Numbered from the stretch's first letter, positions 1-6,866 are shown. The stretch is DNA of 8,422 nucleotides from Benthicola sp964195715 (GCA_964195715.1 CAXMRU010000242.1:1-8422); one strand, 5' to 3'. Numbers and translations are program-made. The notes: generated from the letters alone by a model not told the origin.

Positions 1-800
1 GACCGATGCGGCCCGATGGCATCGACGGACGCAAGATGCTGCTCCCACCGCGGATCGCGAGACGCATCCGCGATCTCATCGTACCAGCCGTCGAGAGCAC
101 CGAACTCCCCGTACATGCGCAGCGCATTCGAGGCCTTGGGAGCCGACAGAACCTTCAGGAGTTCCTCCCGAACCCGCTCGGCGGACAGCCTCCCGAGGCT
201 CGGGACGGCCACCTCCATTGCGACCCGCGTGTCCGGCTCGATCTCCAGAGAGTATGCGCCGGCGAAGCGGAATCCCCTCAGAACTCTCAGATAGTCCTCA
301 GCGAAGCGGCGATCCGCCTCGCCGACTGTCTTCAGCACTCCAGCGCTCAGGTCCGCGAGCCCGTCGTACGGATCGCGCATTTCATTCGTCCCGGGCCGCC
401 AGGCGATCGCGTTCATCGTGAAGTCCCTGCGCGCGAGGTCCTCCTCGAGGTCCTGCGCGAATTCCACGACGGCATGGCGCCCATCCGTTTCCACGTCGAG
501 CCGGAACGTCGTCACCTCGTACATCGCCTCGTCAGCAGCCAGCACCCCCACCGTTCCATGCTCCAGGCCCAGGGGCACCGTTCGCCGGAACACGCGACGC
601 ACTTCTTCCGGGAGCGCGTTCGTCGCCAGGTCCCAGTCGGCCCGGGGCCTGCCCAGCATCGCGTCGCGGATCGCGCCCCCCACCGCCCAAGCCTCGTAGC
701 CTGCGCTCTCGAGACGGTCGGCGACTTCGAGCAGCCCCCGGGGCGGACGAAATTTCGGCGTCTCGTTCACAGAGGCCTCGGTCCGCGGGCGGTCAGCCAC
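1..800 (-). CDS. cca: CCA tRNA nucleotidyltransferase / poly(A) polymerase family protein, 3' end cut by the window
   Basis: Adds or repairs the 3'-CCA end of tRNAs in the cytoplasm using CTP and ATP; some relatives are poly(A) polymerases. The visible 266 residues, read off the left edge, hold the class II nucleotidyltransferase head. GGAIRD (41-46) binds nucleotide, and the metal-binding carboxylates are D55 and D57 in DWDLAT. The motif RRDFTMNAIA (124-133) is followed by DPYDG (143-147), then an ED..R..R..RFA motif (168-180) and ERVREEL (208-214), as in the family neck. The C-terminal body and tail lie outside the window. The chosen GTG start at 800 overlaps the SDR gene by 8 bases (GTGGCTGA) and has GGGAG 8 bases upstream. 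A second GTG at 770, with GAGG 5 bases upstream, would remove 10 residues and is also possible. It is the last visible gene of the alaS operon. Family assignment is firm; CCA-adding versus poly(A)-adding activity cannot be told from this part. Confidence 0.9.
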   Translation of the reverse strand, partial: MADRPRTEASVNETPKFRPPRGLLEVADRLESAGYEAWAVGGAIRDAMLGRPRADWDLATNALPEEVRRVFRRTVPLGLEHGTVGVLAADEAMYEVTTFRLDVETDGRHAVVEFAQDLEEDLARRDFTMNAIAWRPGTNEMRDPYDGLADLSAGVLKTVGEADRRFAEDYLRVLRGFRFAGAYSLEIEPDTRVAMEVAVPSLGRLSAERVREELLKVLSAPKASNALRMYGEFGALDGWYDEIADASRDPRWEQHLASVDAIGPHR

Positions 801-1629
801 ACAACACGCTCCCACCGTTCACGTTGAGGATTTCTCCGTTCACGTGCCGGGCGAGGTCGCTCGCCAGAAAGACCACCGGACCGGCGATGTCGTCAGGTGT
901 GGCGATTCGCCCCACAGGTATCTCTTCGCAGATGCGAGCGCGCTCCGACCCGAGCAGAACGCCGGCGCTCATGTCCGTGTCCACCCAACCCGGCGCCACT
1001 CCATTGACGGTAATCCCACGCGGGCCCACCTCCACCGCCAGCGACTTGATGAATGAGTGGAGCGCTCCTTTCGACGCGGCGTAGTGCGAGTGACCCGCTT
1101 CCCCTCGCTGCGCCGCCGTCGACGTGATGAGAATGACTCGCCCGCCGCTTTCCATACGCTGTATCGCCGCCCTCGTACACAGGTAGGCAGAAGTCAGGTT
1201 CGTTTCCATCATCCGGTGCCATTCAGCCGGATCCAGGTCGGTCACGGGACGTGGCTCGTCGTTCCAGATTCCCGCGTTCCCGACGAACACGTCCAGCCGT
1301 CCACCGAATTCGGCATCCGCCCTCTCGAACAGCCGCTCGACTCCCGCAGCCGTGGCGACGTCGCTTGCCTCGGCCCACGGGCGGGTCGCACTGCCGTCGG
1401 GATGGCCGGCAATGTCGAGGAGCTCGCGAACCGCGTCCTCGGCCGCCACGTGGTCGCTCCGGTATCCGATTCCTACCTGCGCGCCGCTTGTCGCCAGCAT
1501 TCTCGCCACGGCGCGGCCGATCCCACGGGATGCTCCCGTGACGAGAGCCGTCCGGCCCGAAAGCCCCGGTACGGAGAGACCGGAGTCGGCCCGTCCCGTT
1601 GATCCACCGGCATGCCGCCCCCCGGTCAA
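793..1629 (-). CDS. SDR-family oxidoreductase, FabG-like
   Basis: Classical short-chain dehydrogenase/reductase of 278 residues with a Rossmann fold, probably a cytosolic NAD(P)H-dependent ketone or alcohol oxidoreductase. The cofactor-binding glycine motif TGASRGIG is at 31-38, NAG at 118-120, and the catalytic tetrad is N144, S170, Y183 and K187 (YAASK). The YRS after the second beta strand (56-58) suggests NADPH preference, an inference. The C-terminal part resembles 3-oxoacyl-ACP reductase (FabG), but the gene sits with no fatty-acid synthesis genes, so the substrate is unknown and I give no symbol. Translation starts at TTG 1629, overlapping the upstream isomerase stop as TTGA and preceded by a perfect AAGGAGG. 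This gives about 23 residues ahead of the usual SDR start, rich in Gly and charged residues. Alternative identities are a sugar or polyol dehydrogenase acting in the surface-glycan context of its neighbours. Confidence 0.9.
   Translation of the reverse strand: MTGGRHAGGSTGRADSGLSVPGLSGRTALVTGASRGIGRAVARMLATSGAQVGIGYRSDHVAAEDAVRELLDIAGHPDGSATRPWAEASDVATAAGVERLFERADAEFGGRLDVFVGNAGIWNDEPRPVTDLDPAEWHRMMETNLTSAYLCTRAAIQRMESGGRVILITSTAAQRGEAGHSHYAASKGALHSFIKSLAVEVGPRGITVNGVAPGWVDTDMSAGVLLGSERARICEEIPVGRIATPDDIAGPVVFLASDLARHVNGEILNVNGGSVLCG
809..813 (-). promoter_or_regulatory. Ribosome binding site favouring the GTG 800 start of cca
   Basis: GGGAG on the minus strand, inside the end of the SDR gene, stands 8 bases before GTG 800. 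It favours the overlapping start over GTG 770, which has a weaker GAGG at 776-779. The choice is not certain. Confidence 0.5.
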
Positions 1630-2222
1630 GCGTCTCCCTCCTTCTCGGCGAACCAGGCGTCCACGAGGTCGGCGACGGCGTGCTCGACGGCCAGCTGCAG
1701 CTCCTGCACGCTCGCCGAGTCGTCCGCCGGAACCCGGATCGCGAGGTCCACCAGCGAAGCCAGGCTCCCGCCGTGTCGGTCGAGCAGCGCCACGGTGGTT
1801 ATCGGAATCTCGGCGGCGACCTGCGCCGCTGCGAGAAGGTTCGCAGAGTTGCCACTCGTGGAATGGAGGACCAGGAGGTCGCCGGGACGGGCATACGCCT
1901 CTACCAGACGAGCGAATACCCGGTCGTATCCGAAGTCGTTCGCCGCCGCGCTCAGTGTGGCCGTGCTCGCCGTGAGGGCAATCGCCGGCAGCGCTCGCCG
2001 CTCCCGTCGAAGCCGCACAACGTACTCTGTCGCAATGTGCTCGGCCGCTGCTGCGCTTCCGCCGTTCCCGGCGTACAGGAGTTTCCCGCCTCTCTCGAGC
2101 GTTTCCCTGACGAGCTGCGCGTATCTCGCCGCCGGTCCCGACACGACTTCCGCGGCCTCATCCGCGTATCTCGAGAGACTCTGCAGGTGGAGCCGAACGG
2201 CATCCTGGGGATCCATGCTCAC
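1626..2222 (-). CDS. gmhA: GmhA-type SIS-domain phosphosugar isomerase (sedoheptulose-7-phosphate isomerase family)
   Basis: Cytosolic SIS-domain protein of 198 residues, the usual GmhA length. GmhA converts D-sedoheptulose 7-phosphate to D-glycero-D-manno-heptose 7-phosphate, the first step to the ADP- or GDP-heptoses used in LPS core, S-layer or capsule glycans. Visible family marks are GNGGSAA (52-58), EHIATE (61-66), AANDFGYD (93-100), the phosphate-binding STSGNS (121-126) and VQELQ...EH (172-181). H62, E66, Q173 and H181 match the spacing of the zinc-site residues known in GmhA. The second residue of the common QExH motif is altered, with Gln in place of His at 176. Start: GTG 2222, one base after the upstream stop, with GGGAGG 5 bases away; ATG 2216 (11 bases away) would drop two residues. 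The stop overlaps the next start as TTGA. No heptose kinase, phosphatase (GmhB) or epimerase is in the window, so a related role (DiaA-like or another ketose phosphate) remains possible. Confidence 0.85.
   Translation of the reverse strand: MSMDPQDAVRLHLQSLSRYADEAAEVVSGPAARYAQLVRETLERGGKLLYAGNGGSAAAAEHIATEYVVRLRRERRALPAIALTASTATLSAAANDFGYDRVFARLVEAYARPGDLLVLHSTSGNSANLLAAAQVAAEIPITTVALLDRHGGSLASLVDLAIRVPADDSASVQELQLAVEHAVADLVDAWFAEKEGDA
1637..1643 (-). promoter_or_regulatory. Ribosome binding site for the TTG-started SDR gene
   Basis: The minus strand reads AAGGAGG, a perfect Shine-Dalgarno sequence, 7 bases before TTG 1629. It lies inside the last codons of the isomerase gene. No in-frame ATG or GTG lies between this site and the SDR glycine motif, so the site decides the start and indicates coupled translation. 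Confidence 0.8.
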
Positions 2223-2223
2223 A

Positions 2224-3021
2224 TCAACCTCCCGTTATGAAGCGCCGCAGGCGATCCACCCATCCGGAGTGCGGCTCGCACAACGGAACGGCCGTCAACC
2301 GGTTACCAGCCAGAACGGCCGCAGGATTCGACGAGGTAAGAAGAGTCGCCTGCTCCTCGCAGCCCACCTCGACCAGGTAGTCCCATGCCTGTCTGACGGT
2401 AGCAGCGCGACGTGGACGGGCATGATTGTCGGACGCTATCAGGTCGACCGAGCCATCCGCGAGCATTCGCCGCACGACCCGCTGCGCCTCTCCACCGTGC
2501 TCGCCCCACAGGCTTCCGGCGTTGACGCACATCAGCGCTCCCATCTCGCGCCAACGGCTGATCCACCCGTACGTGCGCTCCACCCCCGCGTACCGCTCGG
2601 GATGCGCGAGCACCGGTACCCAGTCCGCGGCAATTACTATTTCCAGCATACGATCCGGATATGCTGGAATCGCCAGCATCGGAAACTCCACGAGCAGGCG
2701 GTCTCCGTCTCCGAGTCCGATGCTCCGGTCGCTCAGGTCCGAATCTGGATCGTCGAGCCTGAACTCGAAGGACCGGCCCAGCGAGACGTCTGGACACTCC
2801 CGGGCGGCCGCCGCCGCGAGCTCGGCGTACGCAGCTTCGATCTCATCTCTCCACTGGCCGTGGGCGGCGCTCGCGGCGAGGTGGGGAGTAGTCACGACCG
2901 TCCGGATGCCCAGCCGTTCAAATTCGAGCAGCTGGGCGATTCCCTCCTGGAGGTCGCGCGCGCCGTCGTCCACGCCGGGCACGAGGTGGCAATGGAGATC
3001 GACGAGAGCCGGCTCGCTCAC
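2224..3021 (-). CDS. PHP-family protein tyrosine phosphatase, CpsB/YwqE type
   Basis: 265-residue metal-dependent phosphatase of the PHP (polymerase and histidinol phosphatase) superfamily, close to CpsB, Wzh and YwqE. These act in the cytoplasm on phosphotyrosine of the bacterial tyrosine kinases that control capsule and exopolysaccharide export. Metal-site motifs appear in order: DLHCHLVPGVDDG (8-20), TTPH (44-47), a glutamate in FEFRL (85-89), VEFP (111-114), LAHPERY (138-144), NAGSLWG (167-173) and IASDNH (195-200). Length and motif order match the family. GTG 3021 overlaps the upstream stop as GTGA and is preceded by GGGAGG 6 bases away. No cognate Wzc/CpsD-type kinase or glycan polymerase is in the window; the gmhA-like gene follows one base after its stop, which hints at a shared surface-sugar role. 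Other members of the fold hydrolyse histidinol phosphate, but the CpsB/YwqE motif set fits better. Residues 115-130 are encoded by DNA with two overlapping perfect inverted repeats. Confidence 0.88.
   Translation of the reverse strand: MSEPALVDLHCHLVPGVDDGARDLQEGIAQLLEFERLGIRTVVTTPHLAASAAHGQWRDEIEAAYAELAAAAARECPDVSLGRSFEFRLDDPDSDLSDRSIGLGDGDRLLVEFPMLAIPAYPDRMLEIVIAADWVPVLAHPERYAGVERTYGWISRWREMGALMCVNAGSLWGEHGGEAQRVVRRMLADGSVDLIASDNHARPRRAATVRQAWDYLVEVGCEEQATLLTSSNPAAVLAGNRLTAVPLCEPHSGWVDRLRRFITGG
2228..2233 (-). promoter_or_regulatory. Ribosome binding site for the gmhA-like gene
   Basis: GGGAGG on the minus strand lies in the last codons of the PHP phosphatase gene. It is 5 bases before GTG 2222 and 11 bases before ATG 2216, so it slightly favours the GTG. 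Confidence 0.6.
2641..2679. repeat. Two overlapping, mutually exclusive inverted repeats inside the PHP phosphatase gene
   Basis: First repeat: TTCCAGCATA (2641-2650) and TATGCTGGAA (2660-2669), ten perfect pairs around a 9-base loop. Second repeat: ATGCTGG (2661-2667) and CCAGCAT (2673-2679), seven perfect pairs around 5 bases. A further CCG/CGG pairing is possible on the outside of the second if GAT is bulged. The middle arm is shared, so only one hairpin can form at a time. The region encodes part of the phosphatase (PMLAIPAYPDRMLEIV). Confidence 0.7.
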
Positions 3022-3377
3022 GATCCCCCTCCCGGCTCCCGGCGCGAGGCCTGTTCTTCACCGAGCCGTCTCCCGAGCTCTCCTCGGAGGCCGACCCTGG
3101 CCGCAAGCTCAGCGGCACGACCATCCTCGGCAGCCGCTTCGAACGCGTATGTGAGAGCCGCGTCCGCCGCGAGAAGCCTGAGCGCTTCCGTGCGCTCACC
3201 GCTTCCGGCAGCCACCTGCTCCAGGCCCGCCAGGGCCGCCGCCGCCAGAGCGTAAGCCGGATCGTCGAGGTCGAGCTCCGGTCGGTCCTCGATGAGCTGC
3301 AATATGTCGGCGGCCAGTTCGGGAGGAGCCTCCACCAACCGCGACCGTAGCCAGCGGCGGGTCGGGTCCAGGCTCAT
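3018..3377 (-). CDS. Conserved-looking protein of unknown function, 119 residues, coupled to alaS
   Basis: I do not recognise a family. The protein is predicted soluble: no signal peptide and no hydrophobic run long enough for a membrane segment. It looks almost wholly helical. An N-terminal part rich in Arg, Leu and acid (about 1-40) is followed by Ala/Leu-rich helices (about 41-82, including ALAAAALAGLEQVAAG and LRLLAADAALTYAFEAAAE). A charged segment follows, and a Gly/Arg-rich tail ends in EPGGGS. There are no Cys or His residues, so a metal or thiol enzyme is unlikely. Evidence that it is real: its ATG at 3377 overlaps the alaS stop as ATGA, GGAG lies 5 bases upstream, and its stop overlaps the next GTG as GTGA. 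The full-length reading frame thus fits exactly between two certain genes. A helper for alanyl-tRNA synthetase or for the phosphatase is possible but is only inferred from position. Confidence 0.75.
   Translation of the reverse strand: MSLDPTRRWLRSRLVEAPPELAADILQLIEDRPELDLDDPAYALAAAALAGLEQVAAGSGERTEALRLLAADAALTYAFEAAAEDGRAAELAARVGLRGELGRRLGEEQASRREPGGGS
3028..3033 (-). promoter_or_regulatory. Ribosome binding site for the PHP phosphatase gene
   Basis: GGGAGG on the minus strand lies 6 bases before GTG 3021, inside the last codons of the upstream small gene. It supports the GTGA overlap start; there is no nearby ATG in this frame. Confidence 0.7.
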
Positions 3378-6037
3378 GAGCTCTCCGCCGCTGCGGCCAC
3401 CTCGCGCGCTCGCTGGACGGCCGCCTCGAGCGCCTCGTCTACCCGGTCAGCGTCGCCCACCCCACCTCGAGCGAGGTGCGGGCGACCCCCACCGCCGGAT
3501 CCCGTGGCACGACTCGCCGCTCCCACCAGATCGCCGGCCTTGAGGCCCCGGCCGATCCAGTCGTCCGTCACCACGGCGAGGAACGCCGCTTTGTCCTGCT
3601 CTCCCCCGAGCACGTGAACGATCGCCGCTCCAGACCCGATCCGATCTCGCAATAGATCGCCAAACGCCGCCACGTCCGACCCCGCCGGAAGCTCCACCGA
3701 CCCGCTCGCCATTCGACCGCCTTCGGGCAAATCGATGGCGGCGTCCACGACCGCAGTGACGATCCCCTCGGCATCTCGTCCGTGCTGCTCACTCAGGACT
3801 GCCTCCAGACTCGCTTTCTCTGACAGCAGAGTCTCGACCCGTCGTGGCAGGTCAGCCGGCGTGGATTTAAGCGTGGCCGCGATACCGCTCAACAGGTTCT
3901 CCCGCTCCCGGATGCGGCCGTACGCTCCGGGACCCGTGACCGCCTCGACCCTCCGGATCCCGGCGGCGACACCCGTTTCTGACGTAATCTGGAACAGGCC
4001 GATCTGCCCCGTGCTACGCACGTGGCACCCCCCACACAGTTCCAGGCTCAGCTCGGGCACGCTTACGACGCGTACCGTGTCACCGTACTTCTCTCCGAAC
4101 AGAGCCATGGCACCGGCGTCCAGGGCTTCCCTGTAGTCCCTCTGGCCGATCTCGAGCGGAACGTTGTCCCACACGGACCGGTTCACAGCTGCCTCGATGG
4201 CGAGCTTCTCCGACACGGACAAGGGACCCGTGTGGCTGAAGTCGAACCGCAGGCGATCCGGGGCGACCAACGAGCCGGCCTGCTGAACATGATCCCCCAG
4301 CTCCGAACGGAGGGCCGCGTGCAGGAGGTGGGTGGCCGTGTGGTTTCTTTCGGTGTCACGACGCGATGGCTCGTCCACGACGGCGACCACGGAGTCCGGA
4401 ACCTCGCGGGGGCTACCCTCCCGTACCTCGCCCACGAGCACGGTCTGGCCTCTGTCGTTACGGACGACGGACTCGACGACCAGCTCCCAGTCGCCGTGGC
4501 TCAAAGTGCCCCGGTCGCTGACCTGCCCCCCGGCTTCGGCGTAGAAGGGGTTGGTCTCGAGAATGACCGCGTGGGCAGATCCGATCGACTCGGCAGCCAG
4601 CAACCGACTCTCGACCCGCAGATCATCGTAACCCACGAATGTCTGCTCTTCGTCGGAGAGTATGCCCCGAGCCGCCGCCACCACCTCTTCGCTCAGCTCG
4701 TCGGAAGCCGTGCCGGCCAGTCTGTCCTCCCGCGAACGCCGCCGTTGCTCCTCGAGCGCTCCCTCGAAGCCGGGCACGTCCACGGTGTACCCGCGCTCGG
4801 CCGCCATGAGTTCCGTCAGGTCCAGAGGGAAGCCGTAGGTGTCATACAAACGGAACACTTCCTCACCGGCGATCGTCCCCTGACCTCCCAATGGCGCGAG
4901 ATCGTCGAACCGGCCCATCCCGGCATCGATCGTGGAGAGGAATCGCTCCTCCTCCGACCGGGTGGTCCGGATCAGGTGATCTCTGCGGTGCGCCAGCTCC
5001 GGGTACGTCTCAGACATCAGGTCCGCTACCACGCCGACCAGCTGGTCGAGCGTCGGCTCCCGTCGCCCCAGGAGCCATGCGTAACGTCCGGCCCGCCTGA
5101 GAACACGCCGAAGCACGTAGCCCCTCCCCTCGTTGGAGGGAAACACACCGTCGGCCAGCATGAAGGCCACGGCCCGCGCGTGGTCCGCCAGAACTCGGAA
5201 CGGTAGCCCCTCCTCCCAATCCTCGGGGGCCTGCGAGTAAGAGCGGCCCACGACTTCCTCCGCAGCGGCGATGATCGGGAGAAACAGGTCCGTGTGGTAG
5301 TTCGTCCTCGTGCCCTGCATGATGGCCGCGATTCGCTCCAACCCCGCCCCGGTGTCGATGGAGGGAGCGGGAAGAAGACTGTCGCCATCAGCCGATCGCT
5401 CGAACTGCATGAAGACGAGATTCCAGATCTCCATGAATTCGTCGGCCTCGCCCAACGCGTTGAGCTCCTCGGCAGTGAGGTTCTTGGGAGCGTCCGAAGG
5501 CCGGAGGTCGTAGTGAATCTCCGAACACGGTCCACAGGGCCCGGTCTCACCCATCTGCCAGAAGTTGTCTTTGTCGCCAAGCCTGAGCACCCGCCCAGGT
5601 GGGATGTCCGTGAGCTCGGGCCACAGCGACGCCGCCTCGTCGTCCGTGTGATGAACGGTCGCCCACAGTCGTCCCGGCTCCAGTCCGAGCTCCGAGGTCA
5701 TGAACTCCCACGCGAAGCCGATTGCATCCCGCTTGAAGTAGTCGCCGAAGGAAAAATTCCCGAGCATCTCGAAGAACGTGTGATGCCTCGCCGTACGGCC
5801 CACTTCCTCGAGGTCGTTGTGCTTGCCGCTGACCCGCAAGCACTTCTGTGACGTCACTGCACGCGGGGCTGGCCGCTCAGCCTCTCCGATGAACACCCTC
5901 TTGAACTGCACCATTCCCGCATTAGCGAACAGGAGCGTGGGGTCGTCCTTCGGCACGAGCGAACTGCTGGGCAGGTGCACGTGACCTTGCCGCTCGAAGT
6001 ACTGTATGAAGCTGGAGCGAATGTCGCTGGCCTTCAT
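3374..6037 (-). CDS. alaS: Alanyl-tRNA synthetase
   Basis: Charges tRNA-Ala with alanine using ATP and edits mischarged Ser/Gly; cytosolic and essential. The 887-residue length is normal. Order of parts: class II catalytic core with AVTSQKCLR (60-68), the motif 2 region around GNFSFGDYFK (93-102), WNLVFMQFE (205-213) and the motif 3 residues GAGLERI (230-236). A tRNA-recognition helical domain follows, then the editing domain with zinc ligands HTATH (H566, H570) and CGGCH (C668, H672), and finally a C-Ala domain with a glycine-rich GSGGGGRP stretch (846-853). The site reads CGGCH where CGGTH is commoner. Start: ATG 6037 gives MKASDIR, the usual AlaRS N-terminus. A GTG in the same frame at 6088 would add 17 atypical residues and would leave almost no leader behind the predicted promoter, so I prefer ATG. 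It leads the six-gene operon; its stop overlaps the next ATG as ATGA. Confidence 0.97.
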   Translation of the reverse strand: MKASDIRSSFIQYFERQGHVHLPSSSLVPKDDPTLLFANAGMVQFKRVFIGEAERPAPRAVTSQKCLRVSGKHNDLEEVGRTARHHTFFEMLGNFSFGDYFKRDAIGFAWEFMTSELGLEPGRLWATVHHTDDEAASLWPELTDIPPGRVLRLGDKDNFWQMGETGPCGPCSEIHYDLRPSDAPKNLTAEELNALGEADEFMEIWNLVFMQFERSADGDSLLPAPSIDTGAGLERIAAIMQGTRTNYHTDLFLPIIAAAEEVVGRSYSQAPEDWEEGLPFRVLADHARAVAFMLADGVFPSNEGRGYVLRRVLRRAGRYAWLLGRREPTLDQLVGVVADLMSETYPELAHRRDHLIRTTRSEEERFLSTIDAGMGRFDDLAPLGGQGTIAGEEVFRLYDTYGFPLDLTELMAAERGYTVDVPGFEGALEEQRRRSREDRLAGTASDELSEEVVAAARGILSDEEQTFVGYDDLRVESRLLAAESIGSAHAVILETNPFYAEAGGQVSDRGTLSHGDWELVVESVVRNDRGQTVLVGEVREGSPREVPDSVVAVVDEPSRRDTERNHTATHLLHAALRSELGDHVQQAGSLVAPDRLRFDFSHTGPLSVSEKLAIEAAVNRSVWDNVPLEIGQRDYREALDAGAMALFGEKYGDTVRVVSVPELSLELCGGCHVRSTGQIGLFQITSETGVAAGIRRVEAVTGPGAYGRIRERENLLSGIAATLKSTPADLPRRVETLLSEKASLEAVLSEQHGRDAEGIVTAVVDAAIDLPEGGRMASGSVELPAGSDVAAFGDLLRDRIGSGAAIVHVLGGEQDKAAFLAVVTDDWIGRGLKAGDLVGAASRATGSGGGGRPHLARGGVGDADRVDEALEAAVQRAREVAAAAESS

Positions 6038-6102
6038 CTCGTTCCGGTATGTCTCGAATTGCTGTAGGCCGACATCTGGGTCGGACACGGAAACATCCCG
6101 GT

Positions 6103-6131
6103 AATATGCCCTGCGGACGACCCTCTTACAA
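6103..6131 (-). promoter_or_regulatory. Predicted sigma-70-like promoter of the alaS operon
   Basis: On the minus strand a -35-like TTGTAA (6126-6131, 4 of 6 to consensus) and a -10-like CATATT (6103-6108, 4 of 6) are separated by 17 bases in a locally AT-richer patch just after recX. Transcription would start near 6096, giving a leader of about 60 bases to ATG 6037. Read-through from recA-recX could also contribute, since no clear terminator lies in the 6089-6184 gap. Confidence 0.5.
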
Positions 6132-6184
6132 TCGGCTCGTCGGCAGCCTCGACCAGGGACGCCCCAGATACGCCGTGCACGCGA

Positions 6185-6838
6185 TCAGGACCCCTCCCGA
6201 TATGGCTCGTCCGGCAGCAGTTCCCTGACCAGCTCACGGATCGCCCCGGTCCGGAAGCCGCGGCGACCCAGGAAGGACGCGAGGCGGCGGCGAGCGACCT
6301 CGGGCTCCACGCTCCGTAGCGACCTCAGACGGCGAAGTGCGACGCGTCGCAGAAGTTCCTCCTCCGTTACATCTTCGTCGGCCAGGGCCACGCCGACCGC
6401 CTTCTCCGCGATCTCTCGATCGACACCGCGAGCCAGGAGCTCCGACACCAGGCGCGGCTGTCCACGCGGCCCCAACCGGATGCGGTCCCGAACGAATGAC
6501 ACGGCATAGGCCTCGTCGTCCAGGTATCCCAACTCCGCGCATCGCGATATTGCACGGTCCGAGCTTGCTTCCAGTCCGTGCTTCCGCAGGTAGCTCCGAA
6601 CTTCACGGATCGTTCGTGGACGATAGGACAGGTAGTGGAGTGCCCGAGCCATCGCCTCGGCCGCCCCGGCCTCCTGCTCGAGGGCCTCGACCTGCTCCCG
6701 GGACAGACACGCTCCGACCGCCAGACCATAGCGCAGACGGAGCTCGTCCGTCACCCGGCAGAGTGGAACGTTATCCACTTCGAGAAGGGCGCCCCCGAGA
6801 CGACGCGAAGTCGGTTCAAGAGCTGTGATCAGGGGCAT
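6185..6838 (-). CDS. recX: RecX family regulator of RecA
   Basis: Binds RecA filaments and limits their growth and activity. At 217 residues it is within the range of longer RecX proteins. An N-terminal extension (1-58) precedes the three helical RecX repeats: about 62-88 (ALHYLSYRPRTIREVRSYL), about 98-140 with GYLDDEAYA and RLGPRGQPRLVSELLARGV, and about 183-206 (RRRLASFLGRRGFRTGAIREL). The position 67 bases downstream of recA on the same strand is typical. ATG 6838 is the only start: an in-frame stop lies 21 bases upstream and the N-terminus fits the family. No Shine-Dalgarno sequence is visible before it, so expression may be weak or depend on transcription and translation from recA, as is usual for keeping RecX low. 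The alaS promoter begins soon after its stop. Confidence 0.93.
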   Translation of the reverse strand: MPLITALEPTSRRLGGALLEVDNVPLCRVTDELRLRYGLAVGACLSREQVEALEQEAGAAEAMARALHYLSYRPRTIREVRSYLRKHGLEASSDRAISRCAELGYLDDEAYAVSFVRDRIRLGPRGQPRLVSELLARGVDREIAEKAVGVALADEDVTEEELLRRVALRRLRSLRSVEPEVARRRLASFLGRRGFRTGAIRELVRELLPDEPYREGS

Positions 6839-6866
6839 GACGATGTGAGTTGCGCGTCACGGTGAA

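Noticed and set aside
6..827. A 273-codon open frame on the plus strand at the left end
   Set aside because: It is antisense to the CCA-adding enzyme, whose minus-strand frame shows all the family motifs in order; the plus frame is Arg/Pro-rich noise.
1612..3255. A 547-codon open frame on the plus strand
   Set aside because: It runs antisense across the SDR-upstream region, gmhA-like, phosphatase and small-protein genes. The product is low-complexity Ser/Arg/Ala with no domain, as expected opposite GC-rich genes.
4022..5206. A 394-codon open frame on the plus strand
   Set aside because: It lies wholly antisense to alaS, whose identity is certain, and its translation shows no recognisable fold.
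6089..6184. Possible terminator after recX
   Set aside because: Only short imperfect stems such as GGCT/AGCC are present and there is no T-run on the minus strand, so I cannot support a terminator.
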